Shown: positions 17,716 to 27,112, counted from the stretch's first letter. The stretch: DNA of 64,000 nucleotides from Parvularcula sp. LCG005 (GCF_032930845.1 NZ_CP136758.1:1565001-1629000), one strand, 5' to 3'. Numbers and translations are program-made. Notes: generated by a model not told the origin, from the sequence alone.

Positions 17716-17730
17716 CCCCCTATATGGGGG
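17716..17730. repeat. Short inverted repeat in the Anbu-system divergent promoter region
   Basis: CCCCC and GGGGG flank TATAT, 16 bp upstream of the transglutaminase start, within 126 bp shared with the ATP-grasp gene. It could be an operator or merely occlude the transglutaminase leader. No clear -35/-10 pair could be assigned on either strand. Confidence 0.3.
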
Positions 17731-17826
17731 CGATTAGAATTTTTTGCCAGCTATTGACGCGACGCAACAACCTGCGCTCAGCTTGCCTTAATAGCTTGTG
17801 GCTTATATCCACACTATAAAGATGGA

Positions 17827-19284
17827 GTGAAGCAATACGTGTCTTACGATGAAATGATCACCGACGGCGAATCCCGGGCTCCGTATGCTCGCGTCAGTCA
17901 ATGGCTGGATCGAACCGGGCACGACAAGCTCTCACACCATCAGGCGTTGGCTAAGAAGCTGTTTCGCAAAGCCGGCATCACGTTCCAAGTGTATACTGAG
18001 AAAGGTGATCCTGAACGGCTCATTCCTTTCGACGTCATTCCGCGCGTGTTCTCCTCGTCAGAGTGGCGAACGATCGACAACGGCGTCAAACAGCGCGCCA
18101 ATGCGCTGAACGCTTTCCTGCGCGACATCTATGGCGAGCAGGAGATCATCAAGGCCGGGATCATTCCGCGCAGCCTGGTCGAAAATAACGAAGCGTTTGA
18201 GCCTGTCATGGTCGGCTTCAAACCACCCCACGGGATCTACAGCCATATTATCGGTACAGACATTGTCCGCACGGGGGAGAATGATTTCTTCGTCCTGGAA
18301 GACAATTGCCGCGTGCCCTCCGGCGTCTCCTACATGCTGGAAACCCGTGAGAGCATGGTCCGCATGTTCCCCGAGCTCTTTGCCGAGAACCGGGTACTGC
18401 CCGTCGACGACTACAGCGAAGCCCTGCTTCGCATGATGAAGTCGGTAGCCGGTCCCCATGCCCCCGCCAATCCGCGTGCCGTTGTCCTGACGCCCGGCCA
18501 CTTCAACAGCGCCTATTACGAGCATTCTTTCCTGGCCGACGAGATGGGCATTCCCCTTGTCGAGGGCGCAGATCTCATGGTCGAAGACCAGCGGGTCTAT
18601 GTGCGGACCACGGAAGGACGCCAGCAGGTCGACGTGATTTACCGCCGCCTCGATGACGCGTTTCTGGATCCCCTCGTGTTCCGCAAGGATTCCATGCTCG
18701 GCGTCCCTGGCCTGATGGATGCCTATCTGAATGGCGGCGTGACCCTGGTGAACGCGCCGGGCGCCGGTGTCGCTGATGACAAGGCAATCTATTGCTTCGT
18801 CCCGGACATGATCAAATTCTACCTCGGCGAAGAGGCGATCCTGCCGAATGTCGAAACTCATCGGTGTGCTGATCCCGACAGTCTGGCTTATGTCCTCGAC
18901 AATCTCGATCAGCTGGTGGTCAAGGAAGTCCACGGCTCCGGCGGGTACGGCATGTTGATCGGCCCCCGCGCGAGCCGCGAGGAAATCGAGACATTCCGCG
19001 AGAAGCTCAAAAAGCATCCATCCAACTATATCGCCCAGCCGACGCTGTCGCTGTCGACTTGTCCCACACTGGTGGAGGATGGGGTTGCACCGCGCCACGT
19101 CGACCTTCGCCCGTTCTGCCTGACCGGCAACGGCGTCAGCCATCTCAGCAAGGGCGGCCTGACGCGGGTCGCGCTGCCCGAGGGCTCGCTCGTCGTGAAC
19201 TCCAGCCAAGGCGGCGGCGTCAAGGACACTTGGGTCGTCGATGACGACTACGGACAATCACAAATTCAGAGGCAGAGCCAATGA
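17827..19284 (+). CDS. Circularly permuted ATP-grasp protein (DUF404/DUF407)
   Basis: The 485-residue protein is a circularly permuted ATP-grasp family member. Recognisable phrases are LIPFDVIPRVFS near 65, FEPVMVGFKPPHGIYSH, FFVLEDNCRVPSGVSYMLE, RRLDDAFLDPL, VNAPGAGVADDK and VVKEVHGSGGYGM. ATP-grasp enzymes usually form amide bonds from a carboxylate and an amine via acyl phosphate, so peptide-like tagging or synthesis is plausible, but the family's product is unknown. The GTG at 17827 is very close to its GGAG; a GTG at 17839 is the alternative. The stop overlaps the alpha-E start by 4 bp, so the two are translationally coupled. It diverges from the transglutaminase gene. Confidence 0.93.
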   Translation: MKQYVSYDEMITDGESRAPYARVSQWLDRTGHDKLSHHQALAKKLFRKAGITFQVYTEKGDPERLIPFDVIPRVFSSSEWRTIDNGVKQRANALNAFLRDIYGEQEIIKAGIIPRSLVENNEAFEPVMVGFKPPHGIYSHIIGTDIVRTGENDFFVLEDNCRVPSGVSYMLETRESMVRMFPELFAENRVLPVDDYSEALLRMMKSVAGPHAPANPRAVVLTPGHFNSAYYEHSFLADEMGIPLVEGADLMVEDQRVYVRTTEGRQQVDVIYRRLDDAFLDPLVFRKDSMLGVPGLMDAYLNGGVTLVNAPGAGVADDKAIYCFVPDMIKFYLGEEAILPNVETHRCADPDSLAYVLDNLDQLVVKEVHGSGGYGMLIGPRASREEIETFREKLKKHPSNYIAQPTLSLSTCPTLVEDGVAPRHVDLRPFCLTGNGVSHLSKGGLTRVALPEGSLVVNSSQGGGVKDTWVVDDDYGQSQIQRQSQ

Positions 19285-20258
19285 GCATGCTCGCGCGGGT
19301 TGCTTCGAACCTTTACTGGATCGGCCGCTATCTGGAGCGGGCCGAGAATACGGCACGCCTTCTTGATACAGCGCGTCGCATGGCGGCCCTTCCGGGGCCT
19401 GACGGCCATCACAATGAATGGGAATCCGTTCTGGCGAGCTCGGGCAGTGATTACTGCTTCCCCGAGACCGGGAACAAGAATGACCCGACCGACGTCGTCT
19501 ATCATCTGGTCCTGGCGCCATCCAATCCGTCGTCGATCTATTCGAGCCTGCAGAAGGCGCGCAACAACGCCCGGTCGATCCGCGAAGGTCTGTCGTGGGA
19601 ATGCTGGCACACGCTCAACAATCTTTGGCTTGAGTTCAAGGACCTGACGCCGATGGAGCTGTCGGATGCCAGCCTCCCGGATATCATCGAAACAACGAAA
19701 TATGGTTGCATGACAGTCAATGGCTCAATTGAGTCCACCGTCCTGCGCAATGAAACCTATCACTTCGTCCGTCTGGGAACGTTCTCTGAACGGGCTGACA
19801 GCACGGCGCGTATTCTCGACGTGAAATATTTCAGCCTGCTGCCGCCGGGTGAACCGATCGAAGGCGCTCTCGATTCCTATCAGTGGATGACGCTTCTGAC
19901 AGCGACCAGCACCCGCCGCCTGTTCCGCCGCATTTACGGGACAGATCTGCGCGCAGAAACTGTGTCCGACCTCCTGATCAAGAACGATGACTGCGCGCGG
20001 TCGCTCGTCTTCTGCATCAGCCAGATCTGTGACCACCTCTCGCACCTGTCTGATCTGTATGACCGGCAACTTGGCGCCATGTCGGCAGCAAGCACCATAC
20101 GCGATGAATTCGTGGAACGGTCGGTCGATGACATCATTATTGGTGGCCTGCACGACTATCTCGGTGCGTTCATGCGCGCCAACAATTCGCTGGCGCAGGA
20201 CATCTCTCGCGATTTTTACTTCGAGCCCGTCAACGAGACGTCAGATACTGACAAGTGA
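19281..20258 (+). CDS. Alpha-E domain protein
   Basis: The 325-residue protein begins MLARVASNLYWIGRYLERAENTARL in continuous sequence (first residues shown in part: ASNLYWIGRYLERAEN), the diagnostic opening of the alpha-E family. It is predicted to be almost all helical, with repeated glutamates such as FSERADSTARILD near 175. Alpha-E proteins are nearly always encoded after a circularly permuted ATP-grasp gene, as here with a 4-bp overlap. No enzymatic function is established; a partner or scaffold of the ATP-grasp enzyme is the usual guess. No signal peptide or membrane segment. An 86-bp gap separates it from Anbu. Confidence 0.92.
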   Translation: MSMLARVASNLYWIGRYLERAENTARLLDTARRMAALPGPDGHHNEWESVLASSGSDYCFPETGNKNDPTDVVYHLVLAPSNPSSIYSSLQKARNNARSIREGLSWECWHTLNNLWLEFKDLTPMELSDASLPDIIETTKYGCMTVNGSIESTVLRNETYHFVRLGTFSERADSTARILDVKYFSLLPPGEPIEGALDSYQWMTLLTATSTRRLFRRIYGTDLRAETVSDLLIKNDDCARSLVFCISQICDHLSHLSDLYDRQLGAMSAASTIRDEFVERSVDDIIIGGLHDYLGAFMRANNSLAQDISRDFYFEPVNETSDTDK

Positions 20259-20344
20259 AACAAATCATTTATTGCAAACAGTAGTGGTCTTGCGCTTGCC
20301 TGCGGTCTAGATAGCGGTTTCGATATAACCCCACTGAGGATCCC

Positions 20345-21076
20345 GTGACCTATTGTGTTGCCCTCCGGCTCAAGGCCGGACTTGTCATGCTGTCCGATAC
20401 CCGCACCAATGCCGGTATCGACAGCGTTTCAAAATTCAGAAAAATGTTTACTTGGTGCGTGCCCGGAGAAAGAGCCCTGTGCCTCATGACGGCCGGCAAC
20501 CTCTCCATCACCCAGTCGGTCATCACCACACTGCAGGAACAGATCGACGATCCGAACTTTGTCGGTGACACCATGCTGACGGCCCCAAGCCTGTACCGGG
20601 CGGCCGAAATCCTGGCGCAAGCGATGCGCGACGTCATGGCGAAATACGCCGAAGGCATCAATTCCGCAGGCGAGAATTCCGGCGCCAGCATTATTCTTGC
20701 CGGTCAGCGCAAGGGCGGCAAATTGCGGCTCTATATGATCTATTCGGCAGGCAATTTCATTGAAGCATCCGAAGATACGCCCTTCTTCCAGATCGGCGGC
20801 TTCAAATACGGCAAGCCGATTCTCGACCGCGTGGTGACCGAGGAAACCTCGCTCGAGGACGGCAAGACCGCCGCCATGCTGTCCATGGACAGCACACTGC
20901 GATCAAATCTGGCCGTGGGCATGCCGCTTGATCTCTGCGTGATCCCGACCAGCAAATACGAGCTGTCAGAATATCGCCGGATTGAAGCCGAAGACCCGAA
21001 CTTCCGCGCCCTGTCCGAAGCGTGGTCTCAGGAACTCCGAGACAGTTTCGTCAAGATGCGGGCCATGCCCAAGTAG
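20345..21076 (+). CDS. Anbu, bacterial proteasome-type peptidase
   Basis: The 243-residue protein is the ancestral-beta-subunit (Anbu) proteasome homologue. It starts Met-Thr-Tyr-Cys-Val-Ala, so removal of Met exposes the N-terminal threonine nucleophile without a propeptide. It has LSDTRTNAG at 16-24 and lysines in SKFRKMF at 29-35, which fit the Ntn-hydrolase active site. Anbu is known to assemble into ring-like oligomers in the cytosol; its substrates are unclear. The GTG start has GAGG 6 bases upstream. The gene follows the ATP-grasp and alpha-E genes in the same direction, completing the usual four-gene neighbourhood, and ends at a strong terminator. Confidence 0.93.
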   Translation: MTYCVALRLKAGLVMLSDTRTNAGIDSVSKFRKMFTWCVPGERALCLMTAGNLSITQSVITTLQEQIDDPNFVGDTMLTAPSLYRAAEILAQAMRDVMAKYAEGINSAGENSGASIILAGQRKGGKLRLYMIYSAGNFIEASEDTPFFQIGGFKYGKPILDRVVTEETSLEDGKTAAMLSMDSTLRSNLAVGMPLDLCVIPTSKYELSEYRRIEAEDPNFRALSEAWSQELRDSFVKMRAMPK

Positions 21077-21086
21077 AACACCAAAG

Positions 21087-21113
21087 CCCTCGCCTTCTCG
21101 GCGGGGGTTTTTT
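21087..21113 (+). terminator. Rho-independent terminator of the Anbu operon
   Basis: CCCTCGCC (21087-21094) pairs with GGCGGGGG (21100-21107), with one G-T pair and a 5-base loop, followed by six T's. It lies 11 bp after the Anbu stop codon. Confidence 0.9.
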
Positions 21114-21203
21114 CATTGTAAGGATGAAAAACAATACCGCACCACAAGGGTACGACCTTCAGTGTCGCATCCCCTCAGCATGATGTGCATGAAATGGAAT
21201 AAA

Positions 21204-21279
21204 TGGTGAGCCCGACAGGATTCGAACCTGTGACCCGCTGATTAAAAGTCAGCTGCTCTACCAACTGAGCTACGGGCCC
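21204..21279 (-). tRNA. tRNA-Lys (anticodon UUU)
   Basis: The minus strand folds into a full 76-nt cloverleaf. GGGCCCG pairs with CGGGCTC in the acceptor stem (one G-U), TAGCTCAGTTGGTAGAGC forms the D arm, the anticodon loop is CTTTTAA with anticodon TTT, GGTTCGAATCC forms the T arm, and the 3' CCA is encoded. Confidence 0.98.
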
Positions 21280-21341
21280 GACCGAAGGGCGGAAATAACG
21301 GCGACGGCCCCGCGGGTCAACCTCAAAACTCAACAAAAACG

Positions 21342-22085
21342 CTATTTGCCGCGAGCAATCGTGCCGAACTGCATGAGCCGGCGGGCCAGCATGCCGGGGC
21401 GTCGCCCCTGCCCCAGAGTCCGCGCCGACTTCAGAGCTGCCGCAACCGGCGCAACCGCCTGATCGGCAGGTGTGATCGCCGTCCAGGCAGCATTGAACGC
21501 CGCCAGCAACTCCCGTCGCAGTTGTTCAGCATGCGGCGCGCGGGCAATCCGGGCGGTGGGCGTCTCGATATCGGTCCGTCCCCCGGGCTCGGCCCGGACG
21601 AGCGCCCGCAGCGCGCCATAGGCGGCCCCTGCCTTGTGCCAGCCCTCAAGCTCGGCTGTCGGGTCCAACAGCGCTACGAGACCACCGGCAAGGCCCCCAT
21701 CATGCACCGCCGCGACGTCCAGCGCCGCTTTGGCGCCGGTGACGTCCGCGTGACTGAAGAACGTCTCCGTGCCGTCAATCATCATCAGCATGGGGGGGTT
21801 GAGATGCGCCGCCTCGCGCAGGGTCACCGCTAACGCCGAGACAAGCGGATGAGCGCGGACACGGCCTTCACCGAACACCTCGTCCAGGGCTTCGCGCCAC
21901 CATTGCAGGCGAATGGCCCCCAGCATAGGCTCGGACACGCGCAAGGGGACGCTGCGCATCTCGGCAGCGAACGCCATCAGCGCGAGGCCAGCGGCCCGCT
22001 TGTCATCAGGGTAATAGGCGAGCGCTGCGGCGTGGTCAGGCTCGGCAAGCGAAACAGCCGCGAGAAGTTCCGCGGCCGTTTCCAT
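21342..22085 (-). CDS. Squalene/phytoene-synthase-family protein
   Basis: The protein of about 247 residues matches the squalene/phytoene synthase fold by MLGAIRLQWWREALDE, a hallmark phrase of the family. The first aspartate-rich motif that binds prenyl diphosphate is missing: the equivalent helix reads FAAEMRSV. It is therefore more like the non-catalytic NDUFAF6-type branch, linked in mitochondria to complex I assembly, than a true carotenoid enzyme. No carotenoid or hopanoid gene is adjacent. I prefer the ATG at 22085; an in-frame GTG at 22115 would overlap the end of secF by 11 bp. Neither has a clear ribosome-binding site. It follows yajC-secD-secF in the same direction. Confidence 0.75.
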   Translation of the reverse strand: METAAELLAAVSLAEPDHAAALAYYPDDKRAAGLALMAFAAEMRSVPLRVSEPMLGAIRLQWWREALDEVFGEGRVRAHPLVSALAVTLREAAHLNPPMLMMIDGTETFFSHADVTGAKAALDVAAVHDGGLAGGLVALLDPTAELEGWHKAGAAYGALRALVRAEPGGRTDIETPTARIARAPHAEQLRRELLAAFNAAWTAITPADQAVAPVAAALKSARTLGQGRRPGMLARRLMQFGTIARGK

Positions 22086-22104
22086 ATTTATCGGTGCAAA
22101 CCGC

Positions 22105-23136
22105 TCAGGGTGCACGGGCCGCTTTTGTATCCGCTGGCATGTTGGACCAGTCGCGCTTGACGCCGGTCTTCAGCAGGAACGGCGAGGCGATAAAGATCGA
22201 GGAATAGGTCCCGATCACGATGCCCCAGATCAGCGCAAAGCTGAAACCGCGTAACACTTCACCGCCGAGGAAGAACAACGCCAGCAGCGCGATCAGCGTC
22301 GTGCCGGAGGTCATCAATGTCCTCGAAAGCGTGTTATTGATCGACATGTCGATGAGCTGCGACAGCGGCATCTGTTTGTACCGTCGCAAGTTCTCGCGGA
22401 TCCGGTCATAGACGATGACCGTGTCGTTCATCGAATAACCGATGATGGTCAACAGCGCCGCGATGATAGACAGCGTGAACTCGAATTGGGTGATGGCAAA
22501 CAGGCCAAGCGTGAGGGTCACGTCATGCACCAGCGCGAAGATGGCCCCAAGGCTGAACTGCCATTCGAACCGGAACCAGATGTAGAGCAGCATCATGAAA
22601 ATGGCGACGCCAAGGCCGGTCAGACCATTGCGCAGCAACTCACCGGACACGGTCGGTCCGACGACGTCGATGCGGCGGACATGGATGTCGTCGCCAAGCG
22701 TTTCTTTCAAGACGTCGGTCATCGTCTCGGCGATCTGCATCTGCCGACGTTCCGCAGCCTGATCGACAGATATGGCTTCGCCTGTCTCTGCATCAACCTC
22801 CGGCGCAGAGTCAGGCACATCCTGCAGCTCGACCGTTACGGCGATGCCACCGGGCGCACCGGCGACGCCGCCGATTTCCTTTGTTCCCACTTCGCCGAGG
22901 CCGAGTTGGCCGACCGCTTCACGGACGGCGCCCAGATCGCTCTGCTCAAAAATTTGCCCGTCTGCTGGTCCGACTTCGACCGTGACCCCACCACGGAAGT
23001 CGATGCCGAGGTTCAAACCCAAGACAAACAGTGCCCCGATAGAGGCCAGCATCGCGGCGGCGGAAATGGCCAGGGCCACATCGCGGAATTTCGCGAAGGG
23101 AACATGCAAGTCGTTCGGTATCAGTTTCAGACCCAT
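22105..23136 (-). CDS. secF: Protein translocase subunit SecF
   Basis: The 343-residue inner-membrane protein is SecF, which works with SecD to pull preproteins through SecYEG using the proton motive force. An N-terminal membrane segment precedes LGLNLGIDFRGG, a periplasmic domain of about 110 residues follows, and the C-terminal half has five membrane segments with FALVHDVTLTLG and GYSMNDTVIVYDRIREN, both diagnostic. Length is normal for alphaproteobacteria. It starts 9 bp after secD stops, so the two are one operon with yajC. Confidence 0.97.
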   Translation of the reverse strand: MGLKLIPNDLHVPFAKFRDVALAISAAAMLASIGALFVLGLNLGIDFRGGVTVEVGPADGQIFEQSDLGAVREAVGQLGLGEVGTKEIGGVAGAPGGIAVTVELQDVPDSAPEVDAETGEAISVDQAAERRQMQIAETMTDVLKETLGDDIHVRRIDVVGPTVSGELLRNGLTGLGVAIFMMLLYIWFRFEWQFSLGAIFALVHDVTLTLGLFAITQFEFTLSIIAALLTIIGYSMNDTVIVYDRIRENLRRYKQMPLSQLIDMSINNTLSRTLMTSGTTLIALLALFFLGGEVLRGFSFALIWGIVIGTYSSIFIASPFLLKTGVKRDWSNMPADTKAARAP

Positions 23137-23145
23137 GACGACCTC

Positions 23146-24735
23146 CTAAAGCGACAACGTCTTGGGACGCTTGGAGAGGACATAGCCCCCTGCCATCAAG
23201 CGCGTCAGGACGTATGCGGTGAATACGGATGTGATGACACCGATGCCGAGCGTGACAGCGAAGCCCCGCACAGGGCCGGAGCCAAGATAGAACATGATCA
23301 GACACGCAATCAGCGTGGTCAGGTTGGCGTCAAAGATAGCCGACCAGGCGTGGCGATAGCCCGCCTCGACAGCCGCCACCGGCCCCTTCCCGGCATCCAG
23401 CTCTTCGCGGATACGCTCAAAGATCAGGACGTTGGCGTCGACTGCCATGCCGATGGTCAGAACGATACCGGCGATCCCGGGCAAGGTCAGCGTCGCGCCC
23501 AGCAGCGACAGCGACCCGGCGATGAGCAGGACGTTCGCAAGAAGTGCAATGTCAGCATAAAGACCAAACCGGCCATAGGTGACGACGATGAAGACGATCA
23601 CCGCCACAAAACCGATGATCAGGGCCAGTGTCCCGGCCCGGACCGAGTCCGCCCCAAGATCGGCGCCAACCGTCCGCTGTTCAATTGTTGTCAGCGAGGC
23701 CGGCAGCGCACCCGATTTAATCAAGACTGAAAGCTCCGTGGCCTCCTCAGGCGAGAAGTTGCCGGTAATCCGGCCTGAACCGCCGGTGATCGGCGACTGG
23801 ATGGTCGGTGCGGAGATGATCTCGTTGTCGAGTACGATGGCAAAATTGCGGCCCAGATTTTCGGTCGTGATTTCCCGGAACTTCCGCGCACCGCGACTGT
23901 CAAAGGCGAAGTTGACCTGGAAGCCGGCGCCATCGCTGTTGGGGGACGCGCTGGCATCGGTGACCATGTCGCCGGTCACATCAGGGTTCTCCATGATGAC
24001 CAGGAAGCCGGTGCCATCAGCCAGCGGCAGGCGCAGGCGACGCGGCGGCACCGGCGCGTTCGCATCGGCGGCCATGTCGACCATGTGGAAGGTCAGCTGA
24101 CCGGTCCGGTTAATCACGCTTTTCAGGGCTTCTGAATCGCTCGCCCCAGGCACCTGGATGACGAGGCGATTCTCCCCCTGTCGCTGGATCAGCGGCTCGG
24201 TGGTCCCAAGGCTGTCGATCCGGCGACGAATGACGGTAATGGATTGGGTCACAGCCTCGTCGGCAAAATAGGCTTCAGCCTCCGGCGTCAGGGTCAGGCG
24301 GACAGAGCTGCCCTCGCCTTTCTCCACTCGGAACTCGCGCCCGCCACCGGCCAGCAGCCCCCCGAGAGGGCGGGCCATTTCACGGCGCAACAGGTTCTCA
24401 GCCTTTTCTAGGTCAGCCACACTGGTGATCGGCACGGTAATCGAGCGCGGTGTCACCTCCAATCGCCGGAACGCGATTCGCCCCCCTTCGGCCCGGCGCA
24501 GCACGCTGCGCACATCAGACTGCATGCTGATGACGCGGTCGCGCAGGACCTTTTCCGTATCGACTTCAAGCAGGAGGTATGAACCGCCCTGCAGGTCGAG
24601 GCCAAGGGTCACCGCAGTATGCGGCAGGCCCGGGACCTTGTGGTCCTTAGGCAGGAAGTTGGGAATCGTGAAGTAGGCTCCCAGCAGGATCAGCACGATG
24701 ATCGCGCCGGTCTGCCAGCGATTGAACTGCAGCAT
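23146..24735 (-). CDS. secD: Protein translocase subunit SecD
   Basis: The 529-residue SecD partner of SecF. It has the N-terminal membrane segment, LGLDLQGGSYLLLEVD near 43-58, the periplasmic P1 region, and the C-terminal RND-type membrane half with GMAVDANVLIFERIREEL, the standard SecD signature. Length is within the usual 500-620 range for alphaproteobacteria. It starts 12 bp after yajC. Divergence from other SecD proteins is not evident. Confidence 0.97.
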   Translation of the reverse strand: MLQFNRWQTGAIIVLILLGAYFTIPNFLPKDHKVPGLPHTAVTLGLDLQGGSYLLLEVDTEKVLRDRVISMQSDVRSVLRRAEGGRIAFRRLEVTPRSITVPITSVADLEKAENLLRREMARPLGGLLAGGGREFRVEKGEGSSVRLTLTPEAEAYFADEAVTQSITVIRRRIDSLGTTEPLIQRQGENRLVIQVPGASDSEALKSVINRTGQLTFHMVDMAADANAPVPPRRLRLPLADGTGFLVIMENPDVTGDMVTDASASPNSDGAGFQVNFAFDSRGARKFREITTENLGRNFAIVLDNEIISAPTIQSPITGGSGRITGNFSPEEATELSVLIKSGALPASLTTIEQRTVGADLGADSVRAGTLALIIGFVAVIVFIVVTYGRFGLYADIALLANVLLIAGSLSLLGATLTLPGIAGIVLTIGMAVDANVLIFERIREELDAGKGPVAAVEAGYRHAWSAIFDANLTTLIACLIMFYLGSGPVRGFAVTLGIGVITSVFTAYVLTRLMAGGYVLSKRPKTLSL

Positions 24736-24747
24736 AAAAAATGCGCC

Positions 24748-25080
24748 TTATTTTTTCTCGGCTGGCTGTGTCCGCGAACGGACGTCGGTCAGGGTTTGTT
24801 TGACAACGGTCACTTGGACGCCCTCGGCGATTTCGACGACGATCTCATCGCCATCGCTCGCGCGCACGACTTTGCCAAGAATACCGCCCGAGGTGACGAC
24901 CTGATCACCGCGCTGCACGCCCTTGACCATTTCCATGTGTTTCTTGCGCGCATTCTGCTGCGGACGGATCAGCAGGAAATAGAACACGACAAACATGAGA
25001 ACGAACGGGATCAGGGTCGACAGACCGCTGGGTCCCGGGGCAGCGTCGGTCGTCTGGGCCATGGCTTGGGAGAAGAACAT
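24748..25080 (-). CDS. yajC: Preprotein translocase accessory subunit YajC
   Basis: The 110-residue protein has a short N-terminal region, one membrane segment (LIPFVLMFVVFYFLLI at about 22-37) directly followed by RPQQNARKKHMEMV, and a small basic C-terminal domain with GDQVVTSGGILGKV. This is the full YajC pattern. It heads the yajC-secD-secF operon, with AAGGAG upstream of the ATG. About 120 bp separate it from the prmC end, enough for its own promoter. Confidence 0.97.
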   Translation of the reverse strand: MFFSQAMAQTTDAAPGPSGLSTLIPFVLMFVVFYFLLIRPQQNARKKHMEMVKGVQRGDQVVTSGGILGKVVRASDGDEIVVEIAEGVQVTVVKQTLTDVRSRTQPAEKK

Positions 25081-25199
25081 CTTCGCTCCTTAAAAATTTT
25101 GAATGCCGCGGCTCAGATAGGAAGCCAATCGGTCGTTTGTAACCTGTGTTGAGGCGGGGCTATAGACCGAAGCGTTCCCATTCGGCAACACATCCGCGA

Positions 25200-26033
25200 T
25201 CACGCTTTTGCCGCAATGGAGACGAGCCGTTCCCGACCGGCCAGATCAGGGTTGAGAGTGACCGGCCGATCCGGCATCACGGCCTGCATCAACTGGCTGA
25301 CGGCAGCCCCCTGACCGTCACCGATTTCCAGGAAAGCATGCCCGTCCGGCGCAAGCGCCCCGGCAATAATCGGCGCGAGCGCGCGATAGGCGTCGAGCCC
25401 GTCCTGCCCCGCAAAGAGCGCCATGGCCGGCTCATGCTCGGCTACGGAGACGGGCAGCACCGCCGCCGCCTCAATATAGGGCGGGTTTGAGACAATGAGG
25501 TCGAAGACACCCGGTAGCGCAACCTCGAAACTGCGCACCGCCAGAGCGGCCCGCGACCGCACCGCCAGTTGCGTAAGGTTGGCCGCCGCCACCCCGAGAG
25601 CCGCTGGCGACAGGTCGACGCCCAAGCCCGTAGCCTCCGGTATTTCTGCGAGCAGCGTGCCCAGAATGCAGCCCGACCCCAGTCCCAGATCCGCAATGCG
25701 CGGTTTGGATACCGCCACGCGCAGGGCCGCGTCGATCAGCATTTCCGTTTCGGGGCGCGGAATGAGAACGTCCGGACCGACACGAAAGCGGCGCCCGTAA
25801 AATTCCTGCTCACCGAGGATGTAAGCGATCGGCTCGCCACCCATCCGCCGAGCGACCAGCGCGGAAAACGTCCCTTCCACCGCCGGGTCGACCGGATCAC
25901 GGTCAGCCGCAATCAGCCCGGCATGATCAAGTCCCGACGCCGCCAAGAGAAGAAGCCGCGCATCGAGCGCTGGCGTCGGCGAGGCCGACAATCCCTGCGC
26001 CGCCTGTCGCAGCGACTGCCCATAGGTCGCCAT
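25200..26033 (-). CDS. prmC: Release factor glutamine methyltransferase PrmC
   Basis: The 277-residue PrmC (HemK) methylates the glutamine of the GGQ motif in release factors RF1 and RF2. The SAM-binding domain has LIPRPETEML, DLGLGSGCILGTLL and the catalytic NPPY in IVSNPPYIEA. It follows prfA, its own substrate gene, by 2 bp in the same direction, the usual bacterial pairing. ATG start. Confidence 0.97.
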   Translation of the reverse strand: MATYGQSLRQAAQGLSASPTPALDARLLLLAASGLDHAGLIAADRDPVDPAVEGTFSALVARRMGGEPIAYILGEQEFYGRRFRVGPDVLIPRPETEMLIDAALRVAVSKPRIADLGLGSGCILGTLLAEIPEATGLGVDLSPAALGVAAANLTQLAVRSRAALAVRSFEVALPGVFDLIVSNPPYIEAAAVLPVSVAEHEPAMALFAGQDGLDAYRALAPIIAGALAPDGHAFLEIGDGQGAAVSQLMQAVMPDRPVTLNPDLAGRERLVSIAAKA

Positions 26034-26035
26034 GC

Positions 26036-27112
26036 CTATTCGCTGGTTTCCTGCAGGTCCGCCAGACGGTCGGACTGGTCCTGCAGGACAAGCGCGTCGA
26101 TCATCTCGTCCACGGCCTCGCCCTCCAGCATCTTGTCGAGCTTGTAGAGCGTGAGATTGATACGGTGGTCCGTCACCCGGCTCTGGGGGAAGTTATAGGT
26201 GCGGATGCGCTCTGACCGGTCGCCGGTGCCCACCTGCCCCTTGCGATTCGCCGAGCGCTCTGCGTCGAGACGCGCCCGTTCCGCGTCATAGAGCCGTGCG
26301 CGCAGCACCTTCATCGCCTTGGCGCGGTTCTTGTGCTGGGACTTTTCATCCTGCTGGCTGACCACGAGACCGGTGGGAAGGTGCGTGATGCGAACCGCCG
26401 AATCGGTCGTGTTGACCGACTGGCCTCCCGGCCCGGAGGCCCGGAAGACGTCGATCCGCAGATCGGCCTCGTTGATCTCGATATCCACATCCTCAGGTTC
26501 GGGCAGGACAGCGACCGTCGCGGCAGAAGTGTGGATTCGCCCTTGCGTCTCGGTTTCGGGCACACGCTGCACCCGGTGGACGCCGCTTTCAAACTTCAAC
26601 CGCCCATAAACATTGTCGCCAGACACGGTGGCCTGAATTTCCTTGTAGCCGCCCATCTCGCTTTCAGAGGCCGTGAGCGGCTCGAGCCGCCAGCCGCGGA
26701 TCGTGGCGTAGCGCTGATACATGCGGAACAGGTCGCCCGCGAACAGCGCCGCCTCATCGCCCCCTGTACCTGCGCGAACCTCGAGAATGACTGAGGAATT
26801 GTCCGCCTTGTCCTTTGGCAGCAGCATGAGCTGAAGCTTATGCTCCAGGTCGGGCACGCTGACTTTCAGCGTGTCGATTTCCTCGCGCGCCATCTCCGCC
26901 ATATCAGCATCGCCGCTTTTCAGCATCTCCTCCGCCGTCGCCATGTCCTCCCGCGCTGTCGTCAGTAGAATCGCAGCATCGGCGATGGGCTTGAGCTCGG
27001 CGTGCTCCTTGGAAAGGCGAACGATGTCGGCAGCGTCGGTGACGGTCGACATCTCCTTTTCCACGGCCTGCAGCCGTGAGCGGATGGCATCAAGTTTTTG
27101 TTGCGGGATCAA
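26036..27112 (-). CDS. prfA: Peptide chain release factor 1
   Basis: The 358-residue RF1 recognises UAA and UAG. The stop-codon recognition tripeptide is PET (in [10 protein letters not shown]), occupying the RF1 PxT position, and the peptidyl-tRNA hydrolysis motif GGQ lies in [11 protein letters not shown]. It starts at ATG 27112 and is divergent from the ZIP transporter gene. It is co-transcribed with prmC. Length is normal for RF1. Confidence 0.98.
   Translation of the reverse strand: MIPQQKLDAIRSRLQAVEKEMSTVTDAADIVRLSKEHAELKPIADAAILLTTAREDMATAEEMLKSGDADMAEMAREEIDTLKVSVPDLEHKLQLMLLPKDKADNSSVILEVRAGTGGDEAALFAGDLFRMYQRYATIRGWRLEPLTASESEMGGYKEIQATVSGDNVYGRLKFESGVHRVQRVPETETQGRIHTSAATVAVLPEPEDVDIEINEADLRIDVFRASGPGGQSVNTTDSAVRITHLPTGLVVSQQDEKSQHKNRAKAMKVLRARLYDAERARLDAERSANRKGQVGTGDRSERIRTYNFPQSRVTDHRINLTLYKLDKMLEGEAVDEMIDALVLQDQSDRLADLQETSE

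Noticed and set aside
18058-19257. 399-codon minus-strand frame inside the ATP-grasp gene
   Set aside because: Shadow of a conserved coding sequence, with no start signal or family motif.
22486-23730. 414-codon plus-strand frame across secF and secD
   Set aside because: It spans two conserved genes on the other strand; the product is His/Gln/Arg-rich without a domain.
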